Shown: positions 1 through 12,794, numbered from the stretch's first letter. The stretch is 63,489 nucleotides of DNA from Nocardioides guangzhouensis (GCF_004519545.1 NZ_SDKM01000029.1:1-63489); one strand, 5' to 3'. Numbers and translations are program-made. Notes: generated by a model not told the origin, from the sequence alone.

Positions 1-500
1 GCTTCCGCGGCATCTCAGGCGCGCCCGCTCACATGCCGCGTTGCGGCTCGGTGCGGGTGGCATGAGCGCGCGTTCCTAGTTGCTTCTGCGCTGGCTCCAG
101 TCGGGGTCCCTGATCGTCTGAGTTGCCGTGGTTGTCCACAGATTGGTGCCGATTCGCCGTTGTCTCCGGGATGTTGTCGGTGGGGTGTGTCATGGTCTTG
201 GTAGCGGGCAACGTCACACACAAAGACTGATGGGATGTCTCCCTGGGGGTCGGCTCCCCACCTTGGCCAGTGGCCGTACACACCAGATGCCGCGACAACG
301 ACCTTGATGTAGCACCGTCCGCGTAGACCTTGGTTGGTCGTGTCTCGGCGCTCCGGCGGTCCCCTCGTCGAGATCTTGTTCTCCGAGCTGGACCGCGGAC
401 CTCCCGAACCGGGTGTGCCGCGCGGCAGGGACCGCACTGGCCGCGTGGCACACTCTCCTCGGGGTGGTGAGGATCGGTGTCCGACCAGAGCCGGGCGGCC
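1..500. other. left flank of a decayed integrative element, no intact gene
   Basis: I see no intact gene here. A short plus-strand frame (about 340-504) ends in a TGA that overlaps the GTG of the replication-initiator remnant in a GTGA arrangement, as neighbouring genes of an actinobacterial integrative element often do. Its product (reading ...LVEILFSELDRGPPEPG...) is not recognisable, and an in-frame TAG at 310 limits it. A DnaA-box-like TTGTCCACA lies at 132-140. The long minus-strand frames in this stretch are arginine- and glycine-rich antisense readings of the remnant and are not supported as genes. Confidence 0.3.
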
Positions 501-850
501 GTGACCACCACCCTGCCCGCCCTGGTCCCCGAGGTGTTCCCCGAGGAGTCCTCCGGCGCGTTCCCGGGGCACGGAGACCAGGCCCGCTGGACCTGCCGCC
601 GCTGACGGCGAAGCTGGAGGGACAGTTGCGGGACCTGCTGGTCTCTCGTGACTTCGACGCCTGGTCCGAGGCCCTGGCCCGGGTCGGGAACTGCGCACAC
701 CCGATCCGGCTGCGCGGCCGCTCCCACCACCGGCGAGATCCTCTCCGACTAGTCCAGCACCTGCGAGCCGCTCGGGGTCACCCACGTGCGATGCGGGAAC
801 CGGCGGGCCTCGATGTGCCCGTCCTGCTCGGAGACCTCAAGTCGCTGAAG
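501..850 (+). pseudogene. RepSA-like replication initiator, truncated and frameshifted remnant
   Basis: This is the N-terminal part of a pSAM2/RepSA-type rolling-circle replication initiator, spread over different frames. A GTG at 501 opens a frame reading MTTTLPALVPEVFPEES that stops at about 591. A second frame carries DLLVSRDFDAWSEALARVG followed by NCAHPIRLRGR. From about 726 the first frame resumes with TTGEILSD, a TAG at 750-752, then EPLGVTHVRCGNRRAS and MCPSCSE. The cysteine-rich CGNRRAS-CPSC block is the family hallmark. At least two frameshifts, one nonsense codon and loss of the rest of the protein make it non-functional. It lies immediately upstream of an excisionase tail and an integrase, the usual order in actinobacterial integrative elements. 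Family assignment is from motif memory, not a search. Confidence 0.7.
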
Positions 851-937
851 GACGGTCGCTCTCGACGTGTGCTGCCGCGGTGGGTGGATGAGTACGTGGC
901 CATGCGTGCGGAGCAGGCAGAGCGGGGTGTGGCGTGA
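838..937 (+). pseudogene. excisionase (Xis-like HTH) C-terminal fragment
   Basis: The last ~33 codons of a small excisionase are fused to the broken initiator by an apparent deletion. The readable tail is LKSLKDGRSRRVLPRW then VDEYVAMRAEQAERGVA, which looks like the wing and C-terminal helix of MerR/Xis-type DNA-binding proteins next to integrases. Its TGA (935-937) overlaps the GTG start of the integrase at 934 in a GTGA junction, so translational coupling of xis and int survives although the Xis recognition helix is gone. Without that helix it should not promote excision. Identification rests on the short motif and the position before int. Confidence 0.5.
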
Positions 938-2136
938 GCCGCTCCCGGCACAACGGCGAGGGGTCGATCTACCCCTACCGCAACGGGTATGCGGCGTACG
1001 TCTGGATCACCACCCGGCCGGCCGTCGCCAGCGGAAGTACGTCTACGGCAAGACGCGCGAGCAGGTCCACGCCAAGTGGGTCGATCTCACGCGGGCGGCG
1101 AGACGGGGCGCGGTGGTGCCGACGGTGCCGTCGGTCGCGGCGTACCTCGATCGGTGGCTGGCCGAGGTGGTTGCCCCCAACCTTGCACCGCAGACCGTGG
1201 CCAACTACGGGATGTTCGTCCGGCTGTACATCGTCCCGGACCTGGGGGACGGGCGCCTCGACAAGCTCAGCGTCCGCGACGTGCAGCGCCGGATGAACGA
1301 GCTGCGGACCCGGTGCCACTGCTGTGCGGAGGGCAAGGATGGGTCTCGGCCGGTGCCCCGATGTTGCGCGACGGGCGAGCGCTGCCGGCAGGTCGCCTCG
1401 GAGTGGACCCGGCACCAGGCCTGGACGGTGCTCCAGAGTGCCCTCAGCTCGGCCGTCCGCGACGAGGTCGTGCCACGCAACGTCGCCGCCCTGGTACGCG
1501 TACCGGTGCCTCGCCCCAGCCGAGCGGTGGTGTGGAGCGTCGAGGAGGCGCGTCGACTCCTCGTCAGCGCGAAGGAGGGCGGTGATCCGTACTACGCGGC
1601 GTACGTCCTGCTGCTCGTGCTCGGACTGCGTCGGGGCGAGCTGCTCGGCTTGGCGTGGGAGGACGTCGACCTCGCTCGATCGGAGGCGCGGATCGAGTGG
1701 CAGCTGCAGCGGGTCAATGGATCACTGGTCCGACGCGAGGTGAAGACGACCGCGTCCACGGCAACCTTGCCGTTGCCGGCCATCTGCGCCCGTGCGCTCG
1801 AGGGACAGCTGGCGGCCCAGGACGCGTTGGCGCGAGACGCGGGCGAGGGCTGGCACCCCTCGGGTCTGGTGGTGACGACCCGGCTGGGCTCGCCCGTGGA
1901 CCCGAGGAACTTCCACCGAGCCTTCAAGGCGCGGGCGAAGGAGGCGAGGGTGCGCGAGACGACCGTCCACGCCACCCGCAAGGCCTGTGCCTCGCTGCTG
2001 GTGGCCATGGACGTGCACCCCCGGGTGGCGATGCAGATCCTGCGCCACAGCCAGATCGCGGTGACCATGGACATCTACAGCCAGGTCACCCCGGCGGCAA
2101 CGGTCGAGGCGCTCAAGCGAGGGCCTCTGACCTGCG
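934..2136 (+). pseudogene. tyrosine recombinase/integrase, 1-nt frameshift, no own stop before the tRNA
   Basis: Site-specific tyrosine integrase of a pSAM2-type element. It starts at GTG 934 (MSRSRHNGEGSIYPYRNGY), but about 27 codons in, near 1015-1019, one base seems missing (CGGCC where six bases coding Pro-Asp are expected), and the rest continues in another frame from GRRQRKYVYGKTREQVHAKW. The arm-binding/SAM-like N-domain contains a cysteine-rich insert (CHCCAEGKDG...CCATGERC). The catalytic domain keeps the family residues: Arg in LGLRRGELLGLAWEDV, the HxxR box in TTVHATRKACAS, and LRHSQIAVTMDIYSQV with the nucleophilic Tyr. No stop follows EALKRGP, and the frame runs into the antisense of tRNA-Ala. 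A sequencing error could explain the frameshift, but the decayed neighbours make a real pseudogene more likely. Confidence 0.8.
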
Positions 2137-2180
2137 TGGAGCCTAGGGGACTCGAACCCCTAACCCCCTGCTTGCAAAGC
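2137..2180. other. putative attachment site of the integrative element (tRNA-Ala 3' half)
   Basis: The integrase reading frame ends directly against the 3' end of tRNA-Ala. Actinobacterial integrative elements recombine between attP and the 3' part of a tRNA gene (T-arm to anticodon loop), leaving the tRNA intact, with int next to that end. The expected core is therefore within 2137 to about 2180. The second copy of the repeat, at the far end of the element, would lie left of position 1 and cannot be seen. Inference from position only. Confidence 0.4.
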
Positions 2181-2209
2181 AGGTGCGCTACCAATTGCGC
2201 CAAGGCCCC
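2137..2209 (-). tRNA. tRNA-Ala (anticodon TGC)
   Basis: Minus-strand cloverleaf of 73 nt. The acceptor stem GGGGCCT pairs with AGGCTCC, with discriminator A and no encoded CCA. The anticodon arm CTGCTTTGCAAGCAG gives anticodon TGC, reading GCA codons. The T-arm has the usual GGTTCGAGTCC loop. Its 3' end is fused to the integrase side of the decayed element, so it probably served as the integration site while staying intact. tRNA-Ile lies upstream on the same strand, with the DLW-39 gene between the two. Confidence 0.95.
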
Positions 2210-2260
2210 CGAACGACGGGTGAGGACACACGACGGGCGGCTCGCGGCCGCCCGACGGTG

Positions 2261-2389
2261 TCAGGAAGACTTCGAGACGTCGTCCGTGGCAGCGGCCCAG
2301 AGCGCCTGCTCCTTGCGGGACTCCGCCATCTTCTTGTTGGCGAACACGGCGGCCGCGGCGGCCAGCGCGATGAGCAGCAGCTTCTTCAT
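2261..2389 (-). CDS. DLW-39 family small protein
   Basis: A 42-residue protein reading MKKLLLIALAAAAAVFANKK then MAESRKEQALWAAATDDVSK. It has one N-terminal hydrophobic helix followed by a charged tail with the QALWA(x)ATD signature of the small actinobacterial DLW-39 family. The function of the family is not known to me. It is predicted to be membrane-associated through residues 3-17. It sits between tRNA-Ile and tRNA-Ala near gyrA, a place where this family is commonly found. No strong ribosome-binding site is visible (GGGGTCGACCC before ATG). Its conserved ending makes it a credible gene despite its size. Confidence 0.85.
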   Translation of the reverse strand: MKKLLLIALAAAAAVFANKKMAESRKEQALWAAATDDVSKSS

Positions 2390-2424
2390 TGGGTCGACCC
2401 CTTCGGTGCGTCGGGATGGATCGG

Positions 2425-2498
2425 TGGGCCTAACAGGACTTGAACCTGTGACCTCTTCCTTATCAGGGAAGCGCTCTAACCGTCTGAGCTATAGGCCC
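2425..2498 (-). tRNA. tRNA-Ile (anticodon GAT)
   Basis: Minus-strand cloverleaf of 74 nt. The acceptor GGGCCTA pairs with TAGGCCC, with discriminator A. The D-arm reads GCTCAGACGGTTAGAGC, the anticodon arm CTTCCCTGATAAGGAAG gives GAT (reads ATC/ATT), and the T-loop is GGTTCAAGTCC. A tRNA-Ile/tRNA-Ala pair downstream of gyrA is the standard arrangement in Actinobacteria. Confidence 0.95.
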
Positions 2499-2600
2499 GG
2501 GAGGATGACCGGACGGGGTCAACCGACAGGGGAGATTACCCCACCCGCGAGTGCCGCGACAAAACGGGGCGGCCCGCGGTCGGCGACCCGGCCGGACCCG

Positions 2601-3115
2601 TCAGTGCTGGTCCTCGGCCAGGGTGACCTCGATGCCGCCGAGCAGCGCCGCCGCCATGTTGTAGAGGAACGCGCCGAGGGTGGCCATCGCGGTCAGGAGC
2701 ACGACGTCGATCACCGCCACCAGCATGGTGAAGCCGAGCACCCGGGTGGTGCCGAGGTAGTTCTCGACGTCGAAGTTCGTGGTGTCCTCGCCGCCGATGA
2801 CGTCGTGCACCATCTGGTTGACCGAGTCCCAGACGCCGGCCGCACCGAGGACGGTCCAGACGATCGTCACCGCGACCACCGTGACGATGCCGAAGGCCAC
2901 CGAGAGCAGGAACGCCGTCTTCATCACCGACCAGGGGTCGATGCGGGTCAGGCGCAGGCGGGCACGGCGGGGACGGCGTCCCCCCGAGCTCTTCGCGGCC
3001 GCGGCGGCCGCCTTCTTGGACTCGGGGTTGGCGCTCGCCCGCAGCTCGTCAGTCGCCGTGGCGAGGGCGCCGCTGATGCGCTCGCCGATGGTGGCCGGCT
3101 TGGAACTGTCGGACA

Positions 3116-3116
<1 letters not shown>
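2601..3116 (-). CDS. DUF3566 membrane protein downstream of gyrA
   Basis: A 171-residue protein with a charged, alanine-rich cytoplasmic N-terminus (about 1-55, with a basic GGRRPRRARLRLTRIDP stretch) and two hydrophobic segments (about 65-93 and 126-160). This is the layout of the DUF3566 family that follows gyrA across Actinobacteria. Its ATG at 3116 shares a base with the gyrA stop (TGATG), so translation is probably coupled. A TTG one codon upstream is a less likely start. The function is unknown. The RLRLTRIDPWSVMK motif before the first helix is the conserved part of the family. Confidence 0.85.
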
Positions 3117-5827
<2,711 letters not shown>

Positions 5828-5851
5828 GATTCGTCTTTCTCGAGAGGTCTA

Positions 5852-5878
5852 TCGATATCTAGGTTTGGAGATAGAGAC

Positions 5879-5889
<11 letters not shown>
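5852..5889. repeat. 13-bp inverted repeat across the gyrB stop and gyrB-gyrA gap
   Basis: Perfect 13-bp arms TCGATATCTAGGT (5852-5864) and ACCTAGATATCGA (5877-5889) are separated by 12 bp. The right arm contains the last gyrB codons (Leu-Asp-Ile) and the TAG stop. The arms are AT-rich against a GC-rich background. A weaker second pairing (AGGTCTAT with ATAGAGACCT) overlaps it. No U-tract follows on the gyrA side, so it could be an RNA processing site, attenuator or protein-binding site between the gyrase genes rather than a plain terminator. Confidence 0.7.
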
Positions 5890-8020
<2,131 letters not shown>

Positions 8021-8084
8021 GCGGACCTCTTCTGTTCGGCTGGGGCATGCAGAGGGTCGCGGCTTCTGTGAGCGTGCGACCCAA

Positions 8085-8125
8085 TTGCCCATATTACCCG
8101 TCGGAAGCCCGGAAACCACGGTGCG
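8085..8125 (-). promoter_or_regulatory. probable gyrB promoter
   Basis: On the minus strand a consensus-like -10 hexamer TAATAT (8091-8096) stands out in GC-rich DNA about 70 bp before the gyrB GTG. A -35 element is weak (TGGTTT about 17-18 bp upstream). The same stretch would be coding if gyrB were started at 8119, which argues for the shorter start. Confidence 0.45.
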
Positions 8126-8275
8126 ACCCCGCGAGATCGGGTGGATCGGGGGAGAAATGGGTCGATTCTGGCCGCTCTGGGGGGCATAGGGCTGCCGTGC
8201 AGGGGGGTCGCTGGGTCCCCATACGTCCGGGCGGCCCGCAGATCGGCTGTCCGGCGCGCACGGGGACGGGTCCGG

Positions 8276-8902
8276 TTAGCCGTAGGTGTCGCGCGGACCG
8301 CGGCCGTCCCGGGTGCCGAACCGGCCCTTCTTCCAGGTCGGGAGATTCGGTCCTTCGACCTCGATCACGGTCACAGATCCGTGCCCGAGCTCCTCGTTGA
8401 GCCGGCGTACGACGGTCGGGGCGAGCAGCCGCAGCTGGGTCGCCCACGCGGTCGAGTCGGTGCGGACCACCAGCTTGCCGTCGGAGTACGACGTGGGGGA
8501 GCAGTGCTGCGCGACCTCCTCGCCAACGATCGACGGCCAGCGGCCGAAGACGCCGTGCACCCTGAGGTCCATCGCCCAGCCCTGGTCGGAGACCAGCCGG
8601 CCGAGCGTCGTGTCGAGGAGCTGCGGGTCGCGGTCGTCGGGGTGCGCGCCGGAGCCGCGCCCCTTTCTCCGCGGTCCGTCGGCGCGGGGACGCCGCTTGC
8701 GCGGCTTGGCGCGGGGTGCGTTCTGCGCGGCCGCACCCATGGACTTCGCGAGCGAGCGGGCCAGGTCGAGCCCGGTGTCGTCATGGCCGGGGTCGCTCCA
8801 GAAGGCGCGCCCCTCGGCGCCGGTGCCGTCGGCGCCGGACTCGGCGTCCTCCACCCCGGGCTCGGGGGTCGGCTCGTCCGTCCGTTCCGGGTCACCCGTC
8901 AC
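8276..8902 (-). CDS. dciA: DciA-like DUF721 protein
   Basis: A 208-residue protein of the DUF721/DciA family, the ancestral bacterial partner needed to load or activate the DnaB replicative helicase. The conserved domain is C-terminal (about 118-195: LGRLVSDQGWAMDLRVHGVF, WPSIVGEEVAQHCSPTSYSD, GKLVVRTDSTAWATQL, LRLLAPTVVRRLNEELG). The N-terminal ~110 residues are acidic and then very basic (KPRKRRPRADGPRRKGRG) and probably disordered. GTG 8902 overlaps the recF stop by 11 nt. The Mycobacterium homologue sits in the same place between recF and gyrB. dnaB is about 50 kb away in this window. Confidence 0.88.
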   Translation of the reverse strand: MTGDPERTDEPTPEPGVEDAESGADGTGAEGRAFWSDPGHDDTGLDLARSLAKSMGAAAQNAPRAKPRKRRPRADGPRRKGRGSGAHPDDRDPQLLDTTLGRLVSDQGWAMDLRVHGVFGRWPSIVGEEVAQHCSPTSYSDGKLVVRTDSTAWATQLRLLAPTVVRRLNEELGHGSVTVIEVEGPNLPTWKKGRFGTRDGRGPRDTYG

Positions 8903-10055
8903 GGCGCACCTCGCCGTCGGCGACGACGTACCGCGTGCCGGCCAGCGACTCGGGCACGTCGGCCGCGACCGCCGCGGTGACCAGCACCTGCTCGGCACCG
9001 GCGACCAGGTCGGCGAGCTGGCGCCGGCGCTCGCCGTCGAGCTCGGCGAACACGTCGTCCAGGATCAGGATCGGGTCGTCGCCGTCGCTGCGGAGCAGGT
9101 CGTACGACGCGAGCTTGAGCGCCAGCGCGAACGACCAGGACTCGCCGTGCGAGGCGTATCCCTTCACCGGGAGGCGGGCGTCGGCGGTGCCGAGCGTGAG
9201 CAGGAGGTCGTCACGGTGCGGCCCGACCAGCGAGATTCCGCGGTCGAGCTCGTCGTTGCGGCGGCGCTCGAGCTCGGCGAGCAGCAGGCCCTCGAGCGCG
9301 GCCCGGTCCGCCGGGACGGCCTCGCCCTCGACGGCCAGGGCGAGCGACGGCCGGTAGGCGATGTCCGCGTCGTCGCGCGAAGCGCCGCGGGCCACGGTCT
9401 CGTACGCCTTCCCGACGTACGGCCGCAGGGCGTCGACCAGCCGGAGCCGCTCGGACAGCAGCTCGCCGCCGACCCGGGCGAGGTGCTCGTCCCACACCGC
9501 GAGGGTGGACAGGGCCCCGTCCTGGGACGACGACCCCCGGCGCGCGGCGCCGGCGGTCTTGAGCAGGGAGTTGCGCTGCCGGAGGACCCGGTCGTAGTCC
9601 GACCGCACACCGGCCAGGCGCGGCGCCCGCAGCACCAGCAGGTCATCGAGGAAGCGGCGACGGTCGGACGGATCGCCCTTGACCAGCGCCAGGTCCTCGG
9701 GGCTGAAGATCACGGTGCGGACCAGGCCGAGCAGCTCGCGGGCCCGGGGGAGCGGCGAGCGGTTGATGCGAGCCCGGTTGGACCTCCCCGGGTTGAGCTC
9801 CACCTCGAGCACCGCGGTACGGCCGTCGCGCACCACGGCGGCACGGACCAGCGCCTGGTCGGCCCCGGCCCGCACCAGCGGGGCCTCGCCCGCCACCCGG
9901 TGCGAGGCCAGGCGCGCGAGGTAGTCGATCGCCTCGACCAGGTTCGTCTTGCCCTGGCCATTGCGGCCGATGAACGCGCTGACGCCGGGACCCAGGGGGA
10001 CGTCGAGGTCGACGTACGACCGGAAGTCGTGCAGGGTGAGGTGAGCGACGTGCAC
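8892..10055 (-). CDS. recF: DNA replication and repair protein RecF
   Basis: A 387-residue SMC-like ATPase that helps load RecA onto gapped DNA during recombinational repair. Walker A is GRNGQGKT at residues 30-37. The ABC signature region is SHGESWSFALALKLA near 295, and Walker B/D-loop is PILILDDVFAELD. It begins at GTG 10055, 7 bp after gnd, and ends overlapping dciA. The unit dnaN-gnd-recF-dciA-gyrB-gyrA is the usual actinobacterial origin order, suggesting read-through expression. Confidence 0.97.
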   Translation of the reverse strand: MHVAHLTLHDFRSYVDLDVPLGPGVSAFIGRNGQGKTNLVEAIDYLARLASHRVAGEAPLVRAGADQALVRAAVVRDGRTAVLEVELNPGRSNRARINRSPLPRARELLGLVRTVIFSPEDLALVKGDPSDRRRFLDDLLVLRAPRLAGVRSDYDRVLRQRNSLLKTAGAARRGSSSQDGALSTLAVWDEHLARVGGELLSERLRLVDALRPYVGKAYETVARGASRDDADIAYRPSLALAVEGEAVPADRAALEGLLLAELERRRNDELDRGISLVGPHRDDLLLTLGTADARLPVKGYASHGESWSFALALKLASYDLLRSDGDDPILILDDVFAELDGERRRQLADLVAGAEQVLVTAAVAADVPESLAGTRYVVADGEVRRDG

Positions 10056-10062
10056 CGGAGTC

Positions 10063-10968
10063 CTACGCGCTGGGCGCGTCCCCGCCGGGCGGGGCGCTGG
10101 TGTGCACGGCGTGGCCGCCGAACTGGTTGCGCATCGCGGCGATCGCCTTCATGGCGGGGGAATCGTCCTGCCGCGAGACGAACCGCGCGTACAGCGCGGC
10201 GGTGATCGCCGGCGTGGGTACGGCGTGCTCGATGCCGGCCTCGACGGTCCAGCGACCCTCGCCCGAGTCGTCGGCGTACCCGCGGATCGCGGACAGGCCG
10301 GGGTCCTCGTCGAGCGCAGCCACCAGCAGGTCGAGCAGCCACGACCGGATGACCGTGCCCTCGCGCCAGGAACGGAAGACCTCGGTGACGTTCTCGACGA
10401 GGTCGGCCTTCTCGAGCAGCTCCCAGCCCTCGGCGTAGGCCTGCATGATGGCGTACTCGATGCCGTTGTGGACCATCTTCGAGAAGTGCCCGGAGCCCAC
10501 GGCTCCGGCGTGCACGGCCCCGAACTCGCCCTCCGGCTTGAGGGCGTCGAAGGCCGGTTGAACCTTCGCCACGTCGTCCGCGTCGCCGCCGTACATCAGG
10601 GCGTAGCCGTTCTCCAGACCCCACACGCCGCCGGAGACACCGCAGTCGACGAAGCCGACGCTCTTCTCCTTCAGCATCCCGGCGTGGCGCTGGTCGTCGG
10701 TCCACCGCGAGTTGCCGCCGTCGACGACCACGTCACCCTCGCCGAGCAGGTCGCCCAGCGCCGACACCGTCTGCCGGGTCGGGTCGCCGGCAGGCACCAT
10801 GACCCAGACCACCTTCGGGCTCGGCAGCTTCTCGACCAGCTCCTCGAGCGAGGCGACGTCGCTGACGTCGGGGTTGCGGTCGAAGCCGACGACGGTGTGG
10901 CCGGCGCGGCGCAAGCGCTCGCGCATGTTGCCGCCCATCTTGCCGAGGCCGATGAGTCCGATGTCCAT
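10063..10968 (-). CDS. gnd: 6-phosphogluconate dehydrogenase, short (GntZ-like) type
   Basis: A 301-residue oxidative pentose phosphate enzyme that decarboxylates 6-phosphogluconate to ribulose 5-phosphate. The Rossmann motif GLIGLGKMGGNM is at the N-terminus. The catalytic block is FVDCGVSGGVWGLENGYALM, and the helix GSGHFSKMVHNGIEYAIMQA carries the Lys/Asn catalytic pair. At ~300 residues it belongs to the short class often using NAD+, unlike the ~470-residue E. coli type. Start ATG 10968 has a strong AGGAGGGG 4 nt upstream. Lying between dnaN and recF is a known actinobacterial feature. Cofactor preference is inferred from length only. Confidence 0.93.
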   Translation of the reverse strand: MDIGLIGLGKMGGNMRERLRRAGHTVVGFDRNPDVSDVASLEELVEKLPSPKVVWVMVPAGDPTRQTVSALGDLLGEGDVVVDGGNSRWTDDQRHAGMLKEKSVGFVDCGVSGGVWGLENGYALMYGGDADDVAKVQPAFDALKPEGEFGAVHAGAVGSGHFSKMVHNGIEYAIMQAYAEGWELLEKADLVENVTEVFRSWREGTVIRSWLLDLLVAALDEDPGLSAIRGYADDSGEGRWTVEAGIEHAVPTPAITAALYARFVSRQDDSPAMKAIAAMRNQFGGHAVHTSAPPGGDAPSA

Positions 10969-11087
10969 GCTGCCCCTCCTGGTCGCTCGAGGATGGCGAG
11001 GTCGATGGCCGGTCCGGTGGCCGCGTGGATCGCCGCGCCTGTCGGGATCCACTCAACCACTGAGCGGCACGGTCACGACACCCGCGG

Positions 11088-12233
11088 TCAGGAGAGCAGC
11101 CGGCGCGGCATCAGCAGGTAGCGGAACCCGCTGGCGTCGCCGGCGACCCCGTCCCCGCTGGTGCCACTGATCACCACGGGTTTGGAGGCCTGGGTGAACG
11201 CGAGCTCGACCACCGGTTCCTCGATGGCGGTGAGCCCGTCGAGGAGGAACTGCGGGTTGAAGCCGGTGGTGATGTCCTCGCCCTCGATGGTCGCCTCGAT
11301 GGACTCGCTGGCCTGTGCCTCGTCACCGGAGCCGGCGTCGAGGGTGAGCACGCCGTCACTGAACGCCAGCTGGACCGCGGTGTTGCGCTCGGCGACCAGC
11401 GCCACCCGCTTCACGGACTCGATCAGCGCCGCCCTGTCGACGGTGGCGGTGGTCTGGTGCTCGTTGGGGAACAGGCTGCGGACCTTGGGGAACTCGCCGT
11501 CGAGGAGGCGGGTGGTGGTGCGGCGTACGCCGCCCGGGGCGGCACCCTCGAAGCCGATGATCCCGTCGCCCGTGCCTCCGGTGGCCAGTGCGATGGTCAC
11601 CTCGCTGCCCGAGGTGAGCGACTTGGCGGTGTCGGCCAGGACCTTGGCCGGGACCAGGGCGGCGACGGTCTCGTCGGGGGTGCGCGGGTCCCAGCCGAGC
11701 TCGCGGTGGGAGAGCCGGAACCGGTCGGTGGCCAGCAGCGAGATGGTCGATCCGTCGATCTCGATCCGGACGCCGGTCAGGACCGGGAGCATGTCGTCGC
11801 GGCCGGCCGCGGTGACCGCCTGGGCGACCGCGTGTGAGAACACGTCGCTCCGGACGGTGCCCGTGGCGGTGGGCATGTCAGGCAGCGTCGGGTAGTCCTC
11901 GACCGGCATGGTCTGCAGGCTGAAGCGGGCGGAGCCGCAGGTCAGTGAGACCCGGGCGCCGTCGATCACCATCTCGACCGGCTTGTTGGGCAGGCTGCGG
12001 CAGATGTCCGCGAGCAGGCGGCCGCTGACCAGGGCCTTGCCCTCGTCGGCCACCTCGGCGGTGAGCGTCGCCCGCGCGGAGGTCTCGTAGTCGAAGGTGG
12101 ACAGCACGAGGCCCTCGTGGCCGGCCTCGATCAGCAGGCCGGCGAGCACCGGCACGCTCGGGCGAACCGGCAGGCTGCGAGCGGCCCAGGCGACGGCATC
12201 GGCGAGCGCATCGCGCTCGACGCGGAACTTCAC
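11088..12233 (-). CDS. dnaN: DNA polymerase III subunit beta (sliding clamp)
   Basis: A 381-residue clamp that tethers DNA polymerase III and other partners to DNA as a ring dimer. Three clamp domains are readable: N-terminal VERDALADAVAWAARSLPVR, middle FSHAVAQAVTAAGRDDMLPV then LTGVRIEIDGSTISLLATDR, and a C-terminal domain ending FRYLLMPRRL. GTG 12233 is chosen because GGAGG lies 8 nt upstream; longer frames run through the origin and are not coding. It is the first gene after the oriC region on this strand. Confidence 0.97.
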   Translation of the reverse strand: MKFRVERDALADAVAWAARSLPVRPSVPVLAGLLIEAGHEGLVLSTFDYETSARATLTAEVADEGKALVSGRLLADICRSLPNKPVEMVIDGARVSLTCGSARFSLQTMPVEDYPTLPDMPTATGTVRSDVFSHAVAQAVTAAGRDDMLPVLTGVRIEIDGSTISLLATDRFRLSHRELGWDPRTPDETVAALVPAKVLADTAKSLTSGSEVTIALATGGTGDGIIGFEGAAPGGVRRTTTRLLDGEFPKVRSLFPNEHQTTATVDRAALIESVKRVALVAERNTAVQLAFSDGVLTLDAGSGDEAQASESIEATIEGEDITTGFNPQFLLDGLTAIEEPVVELAFTQASKPVVISGTSGDGVAGDASGFRYLLMPRRLLS

Positions 12234-12691
12234 GGTGTCATCCTCCGGGGGGCGAAGAACAGGCTGAGGGGAGACCGCAGGGCGGCGAACCACAACTCTG
12301 GGACTTTCCTTGGACTGAGCATCCTGCCACGTGCTCCTGACACGTGGGCACGTCCTCGGACATTTGTGATTCGTGGGGGCCGCGGTCCGGGGTCGGTGGG
12401 TGCCCGTTGTCCCCAGCCGGGCCGCTCGCAGCAGTTTCACGGGCATCGGGGAGTTCGTAGGTCTCATCGTTGTCATAGGTTCCGTGGAAACTGTGGAGAA
12501 CTCGCGTCGGGGCTGGTCATCGGCGATTTCGGTGTGCACAACGGATGTGGACGAACGGCGGGCTGCCCCACGACCGGGTGTGTACAAGCACGCGCCGATC
12601 GAATGACAAGAGCTGTCGTCCACAGGTCATCCCGAGCCGATCCCGAGGCTCGGGCCGGCTCGTCCACAACGGAATTCGTGTCGTTCGAGGT

Positions 12692-12733
12692 CGCGGAGAA
12701 CACGTCCGGTCCGGACCGGACGTGTTCTCCGCG
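12692..12733. repeat. perfect 42-nt palindrome in the origin region
   Basis: Two 21-bp arms are exact reverse complements with no spacer, centred between 12712 and 12713. The inner sequence is GTCCGGTCCGGACCGGAC and the outer flank GGAGAACAC/GTGTTCTCC. It lies 62 bp beyond the dnaA stop and 24 bp from the last DnaA-box-like site. It could form a cruciform or an RNA hairpin, or bind a dimeric protein. It lacks a following U-tract. Confidence 0.9.
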
Positions 12734-12748
12734 GCACGGAAATGCACG

Positions 12749-12775
12749 CCGGGAGCGCCCTGAGGACGCTCCCGG
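12749..12775 (-). terminator. dnaA downstream hairpin
   Basis: CCGGGAGCG (12749-12757) pairs with CGCTCCCGG (12767-12775) around a 9-nt loop, 20 bp after the dnaA stop. This is a GC-rich hairpin without a U-tract, typical of actinobacterial transcript ends. The 42-nt palindrome just beyond may back it up. Confidence 0.6.
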
Positions 12776-12794
12776 TGCCGGTCACGGGGGTGGA

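Larger units (their letters stand above)
12234..12794. other. probable oriC region (dnaA-dnaN intergenic)
   Basis: This 561-bp non-coding gap between dnaA and dnaN is where actinobacterial oriC lies. DnaA-box-like 9-mers occur on both strands: TTGTCCCCA 12407-12415, TGTGGAGAA 12492-12500, TGTGCACAA 12533-12541, TGTGGACGA 12546-12554, TCGTCCACA 12616-12624 and TCGTCCACA 12660-12668. Most differ from TTGTCCACA by one or two bases, as usual in high-GC origins. A long perfect palindrome (12692-12733) and a dnaA terminator (12749-12775) complete it. No obvious AT-rich unwinding element is visible; the stretch 12440-12490 is the most AT-relaxed part. Confidence 0.8.

Noticed and set aside
132..140. 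A single DnaA box as a second origin at the left edge
   Set aside because: It is isolated in decayed element DNA with no other boxes near it. The DnaA-box cluster between dnaA and dnaN is a much better origin.
15..785. Long minus-strand frames at the left edge
   Set aside because: They are Arg/Pro/Gly-rich readings opposite the RepSA remnant, whose motifs are clear on the plus strand.
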